From the NCBI GenBank assembly GCA_961205875.1, contig OY540819.1, forward strand, positions 4,032,501 through 4,096,500: a DNA stretch of 64,000 nt. The letters run 5' to 3'. This document shows, piece after piece, positions 34,853-45,385 of the stretch (position 1 is the first letter of the stretch; each line of letters opens with the position of its first letter). Under the pieces are notes generated by a model, which worked only from the letters and a program-made list of their open reading frames with translations, ran no database searches and had not been told where the DNA came from. The stretch comes from Sialis fuliginosa (taxonomy: Eukaryota > Arthropoda > Insecta > Megaloptera > Sialidae). The position numbers were made by a program, and so were the translations under genes.

Positions 34853-35737
34853 TCCTTAATATATATAAAGCTCAACGTCTCTCTGTCTGTCTGTCTGTCT
34901 GTCTGTTCTGTCCGTTAGTTACCTTATCACTCGAGAACCACTTATCCGATTTACGTGTTTTTTTTAATTCATAGGTACGTTCTCTGGCCAGGTTATAGGC
35001 TATATTTTTTTACGTTAGGTAACATAACAACTACGCAGTGACGATAATAGTAAATCAAGTCGGAAAAAATTTTGCCGTCGGCGCGCTGTTTTGTAATACG
35101 CTGCCTAAATCGTTCAATATAGAACAAAATAATGTATTAAAGAATTGTGCAGAATCAAAAGTTCTACAATTAAGTCCGCGACACTATATGTCTAACTTTT
35201 ATATTTAAGCCACAATTACTGCTTTTATGTTACTAAGAAAACATAAAATATTTGGGTTCTGTTTACGTGGACTTATGACATGCAAAACATTAATCCTTAT
35301 CGAAATAAATGATTTCATCGTCATAAGTACTTAATGTAGATATAATTTGCCATTTACAGCATCCAATTTGGTCTAGTTTAGAAAATATCGAAATATATGT
35401 TATACGGGAAAATATTATTCGTGCGATGGTGACCCGTGTATGGCGATGGAACGTACCAACTAGAAGCGTAGGGCAGAGGGAAGGGAACAGGCCGGTATTC
35501 TTTTGATTGTCAATTGTTTATTTTGTTTTCAATAATTAACTTTTAAATTTAAATAGAACAAAAATTATTTATACTTTTTGTTCTGATTCGTTTTTGTTAG
35601 GTAGGTAATTTAAGTGTTATTTGGTTTTTATTACATTAATAACTTATCGTGTTTGTAATTAATTCAACTATATATTTTTTAAATCCTAAACAATAATTCC
35701 GTAGTCCACGCGAGCGAAGCCGCGTGGGCCCAGCTAG
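34853..35737 (+). mobile_element. Non-autonomous Helitron, 885 bp
   Basis: It begins TCCTTAATATATATAAAGCT after an A and ends in CTAG followed by T. Ten bases before the end is a GC-rich hairpin, CCACGCGAGCGAAGCCGCGTGG without spacing. TC start, terminal hairpin plus CTRR and insertion between A and T are the Helitron signature. A second copy is at 61466-62341 and a partial third at 63722. No Rep/helicase frame. It separates the two Kazal genes. Confidence 0.85.
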
Positions 35738-35799
35738 TATTAAATATAACAAAGAACATACACACGGATAGATGTTCTTATGAAGTTTTTTGCTTAAAA

Positions 35800-36184
35800 T
35801 AACATCCTCATCTACTGCAAATTTTTTTATCACTAGTTGTAAATCATCATGTATATATATGTTATTAATTATAATTATGTATTTATATATTATCTATTTT
35901 TGTTATCTTATTCTTACATTAGTTCTTTTATTGATATTTTTTATTGCTACTTTTTTCTTGCTATATTATCATATTAATATTATGACTGCAATTTGTAGTA
36001 TAATGCATAAACAGTTAAATTATATATATTTACACTATTAGTTTTTTTATTACATTTATATCTAGTTTTAGAACACCATTTATAGATATTTATTATATTT
36101 ATTATATGCAAAATTGTATCTTTGATAGCCCAAATAACGAGCTTAGGCTCGTCTGGGCAAAATAAATAAAATTATTATTATTAT
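35800..36184 (+). mobile_element. 3' tail of a non-LTR retrotransposon
   Basis: GAGCTTAGGCTCGTCTGGGC followed by AAAATAAATAAA and four to five ATT units is a typical insect LINE 3' end. The upstream frame (35790-36041) is hydrophobic and low complexity. It ends about 30 bp before the TATA box of Kazal gene 2, so it lies in that promoter region. Confidence 0.55.
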
Positions 36185-36214
36185 TTTAATTATTTATTTA
36201 ATTATAAAAAAAAC

Positions 36215-36222
36215 TATAAAAA
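36215..36222 (+). promoter_or_regulatory. TATA box of Kazal gene 2
   Basis: TATAAAAA lies 84 bp before the ATG, a spacing like that in gene 1. Confidence 0.55.
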
Positions 36223-36298
36223 TGAAAGCCCGAGAGCAGAAGCAATATTGTATGTATAGTATTTGTTCGGTGTAATCAACGTGACAAGAACAACTAGA

Positions 36299-38149
36299 AT
36301 GAAGATATATCATATTTTATTTTTGATTGGTAAGTACCAATATCGTTTTTATCATTAGAAAAACATTTATTTTTATATAAAAAAAAAACTAGTAAAATTA
36401 AAAAAGCGAACTCATGTTTATAACTCGCTAAAACGTCTAACGTTAGTTTTGTCATAATTTTTCAGTCTGTTTATTTACGAATTAAATGTGACTGTCATCA
36501 TTTAGAAAAGAGTTTCAAAAATAAATAACTGCCTAAAATGCGCGTATATTTTTCAACTTTTATTAAATAATTAATAAGCAAATGAATGTATTGGTCCTTA
36601 ATTTTGAATAAATTAGTTTATTTTATAATTATAATAATTGGTAGGTAATTAAGTAAGTTTAATAAAATAACTATTTAATGCCATAATCAAATTAATTTTG
36701 TATTTTTGGAAATTTTACAAATGACATCTTTTAATAATCTAGATATGGCATTAGTTCATTTATATTTGCTTTTAAATTATTCGTAAATTAATAATAATAA
36801 TTACTGGAAAAACGGAGAAACTGTGGTTTCTAGTCACTTAAACTAAAAATATACACCTTAACCACAATAAAACAATGTCACTCGACACGTGTTTCGACTT
36901 CACAAGAAGTCCTCATCAGGAGCCTAACAGTTCCAGACTGATACAGTCTTGGTTAAACCTAAACTTGGTCTTAAACCGATTTTTCATTTAATTCTGTTTT
37001 ATCTTTGGGGTTACTTAGGAGAGTTTTAATATATTAATATAAATATATAATATAAATATTAGGTTTGACCAAGACTGTATCAGTCTGGAACTGTTAGGCT
37101 CCTGATGAGAACTTCTTGTGAAGTCGAAACGCGTGTCGAGTGACATTGTTTTATTGTGGTTAAGGTGTATATTTTTAGTTTAAGAAATAATAATAATGTT
37201 ATTATAATGTTTCTTCATTTTATAACATAACTATAAGAATCGATTGTTGTAGTTTTCTATCAAACAATGATTGTGCTGGTCCATTCTTGGAAATGTAAGA
37301 GTGATTGTGAAGATGTATTTGAACCAGTCTGTGGAAAGACTCGATATTTAATAAAAAGGACATTCCTAAATAAATGTGACTTTGAGCGACATGCATGTAG
37401 AAGTCAACGTGAAGGTTTGTTAATAATTAATGTATTAAAAAAAAAATGATATTTCAATAGTATTACTTGCGAATATTAAGTTCTAAGATACTGGCACCAG
37501 TTATGGCCGCTAATACAGCAAGGTTTACTTTTTTTGTGATTGACGGTCTTCTTTCTTGTAATTCTCATGAACTCATGTCACTAATAAAACAAGTAACTCT
37601 TTATTTAATCAATTTAATTACCAAAGTCCGCAAATATAGTTTGTTTTTTAAATTATAGCCTTTTATTTTGTTCATGTTTTTTCTTCAGTAATGGATAAAG
37701 TAAAACCAGTAATGAGCACGCAGTGATGGACACTTGCTAATTTGCAAAATGATAAATACTACGACATAAAATATATAAAAGTAAGAATTGTCAAATTTGA
37801 AACAATGTAAAGCAGTTGCTATGATAATATAATAATTAATAAATAAATTATACTAATAATTAGTTTAAATGTCCACCGTTTTGACACCTAATGGCCGATT
37901 GTCATCAAATCATTCTGTAAGATAGTTAAATGTATATAGATTAATATTCAGAAATGGTAGTAATCAAATATCAACAAATATTTCTTATTCAGTACATATA
38001 TTTAATTTAAAAATTGCCATTACTAGGGTCATATCCAAGACTGGTGCCAGTACCTTATATATGTATTGATATTAATATAACAGATTGATACAAGATAATT
38101 ATATTATTTATTTTTAGATTGGTTCTTTTCGCATGAAGGAAGATGTTAA
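36299..38149 (+). CDS. Secreted single-domain Kazal peptide, gene 2
   Basis: Three exons: 36299-36329, 37253-37414 and 38118-38149, giving 74 residues. Introns are GT-AG (GTAAGT, GTTTGT) and phase 1, at the same places as in gene 1. Exon 1 has the same 31-nt length as in gene 1, and exon 2 begins with the same TTTTCTA.CAAACA. The signal peptide starts MKIYHILFLIVFYQ. Mature cysteines are spaced C-x3-C-x7-C-x14-C-x6-C-x14-C, with CEDVFEPVC and FLNKCDFERHAC. The last exon ends SHEGRC and stop, giving the sixth cysteine. The P1 position is Asp, as in gene 1. Intron 1 carries an inverted-repeat element with hammerhead-like cores and intron 2 carries a MITE. A partial inverted duplicate of the 3' end is at 7.3 kb. 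The role as a protease inhibitor, antimicrobial or signalling peptide is open. Confidence 0.87.
36837..37184. mobile_element. Inverted-repeat element with hammerhead-like cores, in intron 1 of Kazal gene 2
   Basis: Two 124-bp arms (36837-36960 and 37061-37184) are inverted with few mismatches around an AT-rich 100-bp spacer. Each arm holds CTGATGA, a stem of CTTC/GAAG with GA/TC base, GAAAC and TGTCGAGTGAC. It explains why this intron (923 bp) is about 630 bp longer than that of gene 1 (294 bp). A decayed copy is at 3.0 kb. Confidence 0.75.
37097..37142 (+). ncRNA. Hammerhead-like ribozyme, best candidate
   Basis: Order: GGCTC, CTGATGA, stem II (GA bulge CTTC - TTGT - GAAGTC), GAAA, C-GCGT-G loop, TC, GAGTGAC. 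CTC and GAG pair as stem I; A-U and C-G give a two-pair stem III; the C after GTGT would be the cleavage base. All core positions of a type I minimal hammerhead are present, with a one-base bulge in stem II. It would lie in the pre-mRNA of Kazal gene 2. The mirror copy at about 36880-36925 reads on the minus strand. Confidence 0.55.
37484..38057. mobile_element. MITE family A, copy in Kazal gene 2 intron 2 (574 bp)
   Basis: Ends TAAGATACTGGCACCAGTT and AAGACTGGTGCCAGTACCTTA. Orientation and distance to the last exon match the duplicate at 7383-7844, showing that the duplication happened after this insertion. Confidence 0.85.
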
Positions 38150-38205
38150 TCTGACGTCCTTTTTAATATTTAAACTGTTGATTATTATGGACATATTATG
38201 TATTC

Positions 38206-38211
38206 AATAAA
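38206..38211 (+). terminator. Polyadenylation signal of Kazal gene 2
   Basis: AATAAA, 57 bp after the stop codon. Confidence 0.6.
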
Positions 38212-39382
38212 AAAATTGCAGTATTGAATTGAATTGTGTCATTTCGTAGACCTGTAAAAAATAATGTGCTATCTAAAATATTATTCATCAAGAAAATTTT
38301 ATTAATAGAAAAAGTATGAGTGACTAGCAGTAATTAAAAATTTTCGCTACAAATTTTGTACGCATCTTTGAATATGAATTGAATTTTATCTTAAACAAAA
38401 CATAATTTAAAAATTTTCAACACGTGGCTTTCAATACGTTTTACAATCTCTATATATACAAATGAATGTTCGTTTGTATAAGGCTTATAGACTCGGGAAT
38501 TACTGAACCGATTTAAATGCGATTTTCACCAATAGTTAGATATTTTTTTTGTGCAGTATCGTGGCTATTGATATTTTATGAAAATTTAAGATTTAACACC
38601 AAAAGACTAAAAAATCTTTGTCAAGTCGTGTTTTATTTCCATGATGTCAGAGCATACAGCTGTATATTTTTATTATTTAAATATTGTCATATAAAATTAA
38701 AAATGAATACATATGATTTTTTCATATAGACAATTTAAAAGTCTAGATTTTAAATATTTACTATTCTGAAAATACATAGGTATATGAAATATTCTCACAT
38801 TTTTGTTCTTTGGTGTTTTGTTATTAACTTTTTAACTACAAAGAAATGTGTTTAATTTAAAAAAAGTTCACACTTTGAAAACAACGAAAATCAATTGATT
38901 CTGGTAGGAATTTAATCAAACTGAAATTTAACGACAATGTAATGAAAAATTAGATTCCCGGACAAATCGATTTTTATTACAAATAAGGTCTTTATTTCCT
39001 AAAAGCTTTTATATTTATTTGATTAGACGAACGGCTAAAATACTTTTGTTTTATAGGAAAATATTGACTCAAAAAGCATTCCACCAATAAATTTATCATA
39101 CTTGTCGACTCACTTTATAAATATTTTTCTTGAATACGACTTCGATAAATGGGTTTAGTTGACATGTGAATATTGATATCAGCCAGTGGCGTACGTAACA
39201 ACAAAAAATAGGATTTTTAACTTTTATTCTTAATTAGCACAAATCCGCGGCTTCGTGCTATATTTATATAAAAACCTCTTTAGCGAGTAAGATATAATAA
39301 TCAGAGATAAATTAAATATAATTTTTATAGTCATGAATAACACTGCATTTATAACTTAAAATTATATTTTTGTAGGTTGATA
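38212..39382. other. AT-rich sequence with repeat fragments
   Basis: CTATATATACAAATGAATGT followed by TCGTTTGTATAAGGC near 38450 looks like a Helitron or SINE start, and CCGCGGCTTCGTGC near 39245 like a Helitron end. I cannot join them. No gene was recognised. Confidence 0.4.
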
Positions 39383-39390
39383 CGTTAGTG

Positions 39391-40366
39391 CAGGCCTGCA
39401 CAACTCAAAATGTAAGGCGGGCCGTAATACTTTATGAAAAACTTTTACGGGCCGAAAGAAAATAGGGCAGGGGGAAAAGCTATTAGGAAAATAATAATAT
39501 TATTTAATTATTTAAAAATGAAATAATTATTTAGTTTTCTGTATACCGTGTGTTTTTTTTAAACATTCCAGCGGATTATTTCCAAAATAACAAATTTTCA
39601 GAAAAACAGTTTCAGACATAAATTTGATGGGTTTTCAGGTTCAACTTTTCTTTTTAATATCTAAACTTATATTTTTTTGTGGCAAATAACTAATTTAAGA
39701 GATAAAATGAACAACTTTTGATTGAAATTTTTTTTCTGAAAATGTCAATTTTTTATGATATGAGGCAAACCAATGAGAAATTTCAGTATTTTCTATAATT
39801 TTTACTTAGAACTAAGCAAGGATTCTCGGAGAATTGTTTTAAAAAAAAATTTTAATTTTTTTATTAAATAAATTCTGAAAATTTACATTACACAAATTTA
39901 AGTACTTTTTACCTCTTGCGATTATTTATAAAAATTAGTAATTTTCGAGTAAAAAACTATGAAAATTCAGAAAGTTTTCTTTGGTTTGTTATTATAATAA
40001 CAAATTTACATTTTCATTAAAAATGTTTCAAGCAAAAGTTGTTTAGTTTAAGTATCTCTTAAATTACTAATCTACAACAAAAAATAAAGGTTAAGATTTG
40101 AAAAAGAAAAGTTGAACCTGAAAACCCATCAAAGTGACCTTTCTAAGCTCACCCCTTGAAAACCACGAAACTTCTGTCTGATACATTTTTTCTAAAAATT
40201 CGTTATATTGGAAATAATTCACTGGAAAGTCTTTAAAAAAACACCTGGTATGTACCTTTCATATTATTATAAATCAATAAGCTAGGGAATATTATTTTTA
40301 ATTTATAATATTATGAATTTTTACCAAAGTCTTCGCGGGCCGCAAAATGGGTGCTGTGCAGACCTG
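39391..40366. mobile_element. hAT-type element, 976 bp, with 8-bp target duplication
   Basis: It starts CAGGCCTGCACAACTC and ends GCTGTGCAGACCTG. CGTTAGTG at 39383-39390 and 40367-40374 is duplicated. Subterminal GGGCCGTAA and GCGGGCCGCAAAAT are inverted. Most of its interior is a second, nested element. Confidence 0.88.
39545..40249. mobile_element. TIR element nested in the hAT element
   Basis: Long inverted ends: ACCGTGTGTTTTTTTTAAAC with CCAGCGGATTATTTCC at the left; GGAAATAATTCACTGG with AAAAAAACACCTGGT at the right. The arms also share ATGGGTTTTCAGGTTCAACT. A one-ended fragment of the same family is at 46930-47073. Confidence 0.75.
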
Positions 40367-40374
40367 CGTTAGTG

Positions 40375-40857
40375 CATAACACACTTAAGATATATGAGAG
40401 TTAAAATATAAAATTAAACGTCATATTATGTTTGTAGTGTATTAACTTCATTTTACTTTTAATGCATCATGTTACGTATTTACAATAAGTAAATTACTTT
40501 CATATTTCAAGACCATTCTACATCTGTTTGAGACACCAGATATAAATTATAAGTTTTACAGCAAACACGTTCTGAATTTATGTCGTTCACTCTTTAGCTG
40601 CGTTCTGTGCATAGATTTAATGAACCTTTTAAAAATATACATTAGCTTGTTATTTTAGGTTGGTGTAAGTTACAGGTTAAAACATAAAAGAGAGTTACTA
40701 TAATAAAGATTTGATTCAGTGTGAAATTTTGAAAGTGTATCATTACTAGTTTAAATAATAATAAAAATAGATTTTTATCGTAGGAAATATCCGCGACTTC
40801 GCTCTTGTTCATTCTAAAATTAAAATTATATTTTATTATTTATACATATATGTATTA
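40375..40857. other. AT-rich sequence without a recognised gene
   Basis: A Helitron-like CGCGACTTCGCTCTTG scrap lies near 40790. Nothing else was recognised. Confidence 0.45.
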
Positions 40858-41649
40858 GGGTGTGTCAAAAAAAAGCAATATTTTTTTTCGCTTTCATTAC
40901 GAAATTATGACCTAAAATAAATCCTTGCCGAATAATAACCCTGTAGTTCAATTTTAAGAGGTGCCGCAAAGGGGGTCCCGTTTTCCATTTAAATAACATT
41001 GCAAAATTATTCTTTATATTATATGATAATGGATAAAAAAAATTTTAGACGTCATTTCGTAGAGAGTAAAATTATTTTCTAATAATGCCAATTGTCGGGT
41101 CATTCTTTTTCCGAAAGCTCAGTAGTAGAGTTACTAATTGCTATTTAATTGATATTTATAAAATATTTAAATGTAAATGTTGATTTTTGAAGAAAAAAGA
41201 TATTTAAAACGCTCATGTTTCAACTCATTGCATTTACATTTATACCTCTCTAGACTATTTTTATAGAGAATTAAATTTCCCATTAAAATAACATTTAACT
41301 TATTTTTATAAAAACAATAGTTTTGTTGTAAGAGCCTTTTAGACGCTCATTTTAATAAATAAATTACTTAGAATGTCTATACCTTTTGATACGTTGACTG
41401 CAGACATTTTTATAGAAAATTGTATCTTTTACAAAATGAATTTATCAACAGTTATATTGAATTAGTAATACCAAGTTTTGTACTAAAGAATCATTTTCTC
41501 CAAGTTATTTAGGTGGGAAATGGAACTCCCCTTTGCGGTACCTCTTAAAATTGAACTACAGGATAATCCTTCAGTGAGGATTTATTTTAGGTCATAAACT
41601 AACTTATTTCGTTACGAGAGCGAAAAAAAACACTTTTTTTTGACACTCC
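40858..41649. mobile_element. TA-flanked element with long inverted ends, 792 bp
   Basis: Starts GGGTGTGTCAAAAAAAAG and ends CTTTTTTTTGACACTCC, with TA on both sides. The inverted ends run over 120 bp, sharing GACCTAAAATAAATCCT and GTAGTTCAATTTTAAGAGGT. It is non-coding and of Tc1/mariner type by its flanks. Confidence 0.78.
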
Positions 41650-41722
41650 TATTGTATATTCTTCAAAAGTACAGTAACCCACAATTATCTAAACTTTTAT
41701 TTATTTTTCTCAATGGTTTGAA

Positions 41723-42350
41723 TATTGCTTCCTCGCAGTATCTTTTTCAGATTGAGACAAAAAAAAAATTCTCAGATTTCAAAATTTTAAATTAATTTAT
41801 ATACGTTTCACGTCAAGGCAAACACTTTTCGTTCCGTGTCTGTCTGTCTAGGTGTCCGTCCGTTTGTGTGTCCGTCTGTCCCCTGAATCCTTTTCACACG
41901 CATAACTCATGAACCACTGAACCGATATTATTGAAACTTTCTTAGTCAGATGGTTGGGTCTGGCTTGAGGATGGTCCCATTTCAAAATCACCAAAATCGT
42001 GTGTAAGGGGGAGGGGTGACACAAAGATTTATCTCAATTTGTTTTAAATATTCATGTTTTGTTTTTCTAAATTGATATTTGCTTTGATATATTTAATGTC
42101 ATTTCGACGTTTTAAATGTTATTTTTACATTTGTCAAAAATTTTTAAAATATACGAAAAATAATCAGGTGTGTCTTGAAAAAAATTTCGAACTAATATTT
42201 TTTAATAAAAATGTATAAAAATTAAATGGTTAACCAATTCCAGGCAATTTATCTCAACATTATCGGTTTTTATTTAAACTGTACAATAATTAACTACCCT
42301 TGGTGAATTTAGCACGAGGAAGCACTGTGCATTTACTTGGCAGATGTTTT
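41723..42350 (-). mobile_element. Family B element, third copy
   Basis: Reverse orientation of the 27.4- and 30.4-kb copies, with both ends present (ATTGCTTCCTCGCAGTATCT and GCACTGTGCATTTACTTGGC). The minisatellite is down to about one unit, and the GTCTGTCCGTCCG tract is short. Confidence 0.75.
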
Positions 42351-42695
42351 TTTTGTTATTTCATGTATCTCTTATTTTTATTTCATTATAACAACAAAAA
42401 TAATAAACACACAACTACTACTTAATAAATTCTGCATAACATATGGTAAAATTAGCGCCCTTATTAATTTCCATTAAAACACAAAATTACACTACTTCTA
42501 TGTTGCAATCTGCTAAAGTGACATGATACAACGTCTACAATAAATGAAATTACGAGTACATAATTCGTGCTGTGTGGCGGTGTATATTCTAATCTACAAC
42601 AGCAAAACAATGTAGTGTATCTGGTGTAGTGTACTGAGTGCACTACGTTTAATGTTCGTACACGGGCGGCACACGAGACGAGAACTGTATGTACA
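42351..42695. other. Unique sequence without a recognised gene
   Basis: A GC-richer patch (GTACACGGGCGGCACACGAG) lies near 42657, just before the foldback element. No gene. Confidence 0.4.
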
Positions 42696-42699
42696 TTAA

Positions 42700-44790
42700 G
42701 GTGGCCCGGAGCTCTATGGAGAAATTTCGTTATCTGATTTTCAAAGGTCTTATGGTCTTATTTTATGCCAATAGATAAAAAACGACCCGTGACAAAGTTT
42801 GAAGTCAATCGAATAACTTTTACCCGGCGCGCAAGCCCCTCAAACTCAAAAAATGCCAAAATTTGATACTTCCACATATTTTTATGAAATTAAATGCATT
42901 AATTCTTAATGAAATTAATTATAATTTATTATTTCCTAAAAGTACATTAAATTACCTTTTCAACAAATGCAAATTCGAAAAAATCGAGCAAGAAATGGCG
43001 AAGTGAGAAGAATTTATTCGAAAAAAAAATGAAATTCGAACATTTAATTTTTATTATATTTATAACTTCAAATTTTCAGATTTTGAATTTCCAATGACGT
43101 TGCAATGAATCATCTACGATTTTCGTCGATTTATCCATGTTTTAGCGCTTAAATAATTTTTTTTTATTTTCGAAGAAACTTTGATGTCGAAAAAAATGCT
43201 AATCCGACAACCACCGAAGATACCAAAGATGATTAGACATTTTGTGCAGAATACAATCCGAAATCTCGCGGTTTGTTTCTGTGTAAGCGATAGCAGTTTT
43301 AATAAAAAAAATCAAACCATTATTTGGTGCTTCAACACTTATCGGGTATCAAAATCAGATTTTGACGTACAATTTTACCAATGATTAGCCATTTTGTGGA
43401 GAATACATTCCGAAATCTCACGATCTGTTTCTGTGTAGCCCTGTAAGCGATAGCAGTTTAAAAAAATTCAAATAATTATTCGGTGCTTCAACACTTATTG
43501 GATATCGAAACCAGACTTTGAGGTACAATTGAAACAAAAAAATAGATTATTCGGCAAAAGGCTTTTTTCGCGAGCTACAAGAATAAATTGCTCTCGAAAA
43601 GAAAAAATTTTCAGGACATACATGACCTTGGCCATTCATCTGGCCGTGATGAGTAGGACCAGGAGTTCGTAATTTGTATCGGTTTGGGATTGTTCCACTT
43701 CCAGAAAAAGAATAACTAACTCAAGAAACTCGTCTTTAAATATTTCTTTCTTCAATTCAAGCAAGCAAAAATCGATAATTTCCACACGTTCATCATCAGA
43801 TATATACTGAATTACAACATTATCATCCAATCTGGCATGAAGATGATGTTGTAATGTAATGTTAATCTTTTTCTGGAAGTGGAACAATCCCAAACCGATA
43901 CAAATTACGAACTACCGGTCCTACTATATTTTTGGTTAAATTGTACGTCAAAATCTGGTTTTGATACCCGATAAGTGTGAAGCACCAAATAATTATTTGA
44001 TTTTTTTATTAAAACTGCTCTCGCTTATACAGAAAGAAACCGCGAGATTTCGGAATGTATTCTCCACAAAATGTCTAATCATTTTTGGTATTTATCTTCG
44101 GAGGTTGCCGAATTTCCATATTTTTGGTAAAATTGTACGTCAAAATCTGGTTTTGATACCCGATAAGTGTTGAAGCACCAAATAATGGTTTGATTTTTTT
44201 TATTAAAACTGCTATCGCTTACACAGAAACAAACCGCGAGATTTCGGATTGTATTCTGCACAAAATGTATAATCATCTTTGGTATTTATCTACGGTGGTT
44301 GTCGGATTAGCATTTTTTTCGACATCAAAGTTTCTTCGAAAATAAAAAAAAATTGTTAAAGCGCTAAAACATGGATAAGTCGACGAAAATCGTAGATGAT
44401 TCATTGCAACGTCATTGGAAATTCAAAATCTAAAAATTTGAAGTTATAAATATAATAAAAATTAAATGTTCGAATTTCATTTTTTTTTCGAATAAATTCT
44501 TCTCACTTCGCCATTTCTTGCTCGATTTTTTCGAATTTGCATTTGTTGAAAAGGTAATTTAATGTACTTTTAGGAAATTATAATTAATTTCATTAAGAAT
44601 TAATGCATTTAATTTCATAAAAATATGTGGAAGTATCAAATTTTGGCATTTTTTGAGTTTGAGGGGCTTGCGCGCCGGGTAAAAGTTATTCGATTGACTT
44701 CAAACTTTGTCACGGGTCGTTTTTTATCTATTGGCATAAAATTAGACCATAAGACTTTCGAGAATCGCATTTTGAAAAATGGGGGCCACC
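42700..44790. mobile_element. Large multi-layer foldback element, 2.09 kb, TTAA-flanked
   Basis: Outer arms of about 670 bp (42700-43381 and 44125-44790) are inverted with high identity, from GGTGGCC to GGCCACC. TTAA lies at 42696-42699 and 44791-44794. Inside each arm a 160-180-bp block is repeated in tandem (43383-43520; 43930-44100). Inside that, a third inverted pair (about 43651-43708 and 43868-43926) encloses the centre. The TTAA flank suggests a piggyBac-type integrase, but the termini do not match canonical piggyBac. Confidence 0.85.
43636..43893 (-). other. 85-codon open frame in the centre of the foldback element
   Basis: The minus frame reads LFHFQKKINITLQHHLHARL, DDNVVIQYISDDERVEIIDF, LLELKKEIFKDEFLELVILF. 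This is a normal-looking mix of charged and hydrophobic residues with helical periodicity, not low complexity. It begins without an ATG (the first codon is TTG, with an in-frame stop a few codons upstream), so it is probably a fragment of a longer protein. I do not recognise it. It may be a captured host exon or the remnant of an element gene. Confidence 0.35.
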
Positions 44791-44983
44791 TTAATGTACA
44801 TATACAATATACAGGCTGATTCACAATCTACAGCCTTCCAAAAATTTTGCCCAAAATTATTGTTTATTTTATATGTAGAGAACCTATTGATATACAGTTA
44901 TGAAATTTGATAACCGGTTTACTATTAATAAATGTTATCGATTTCCAGTATCAAATAATAATAATTTATATCAGGGGTGTATG

Positions 44984-45377
44984 CAGAGGCGTATTTACCA
45001 TGGGGCCATGGGGGCCATGGCCTAGGGCGGCAGGTCGAGAGGGGCGGTAAAGTTTTTTTGTTTAATATATCATATTTAAAAAAAATGAGTAGCGTGATTA
45101 AAAATAAGGTCTTGAAGTTGTTATTTCTCTATAATACAAACTTTTTAGATTATAAAAATTTGATATTTCAATTAACGTGACTAAAAAAAAAAAAAAGGTC
45201 ATCAGATTTTTATGTAACCTATATTATATTTTCCATTATTTGTCAAAAATTCTCATTTTTTAGCTCATATAGGTATTTTGACTGTTAAAAATATATTATA
45301 TTTTCCCTTGGCAATTTTTTTTACCAGGGCGGCAATTTTTTTTGACCAGGGCGGCACTTAACGTAAATACGCCACTG
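44984..45377. mobile_element. hAT-type MITE, 394 bp, with 8-bp target duplication
   Basis: Starts CAGAGGCGTATTTACC and ends AACGTAAATACGCCACTG. GGTGTATG at 44976-44983 and 45378-45385 is duplicated. Near each end are G-rich GGGCGGC blocks. No transposase. Confidence 0.9.
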
Positions 45378-45385
45378 GGTGTATG

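Noticed and set aside
37415..37489. Alternative third exon for Kazal gene 2 after the TTTCAATAG at 37460, ending VLLANIKF
   Set aside because: It would lack the sixth cysteine. The exon at 38118 restores it and is matched in gene 1 and in the 7.3-kb duplicate.
43181..44276. Short frames in both arms of the foldback element
   Set aside because: The same frame appears in each arm because of the inverted repeat; composition is AT-driven and no start or domain is seen.
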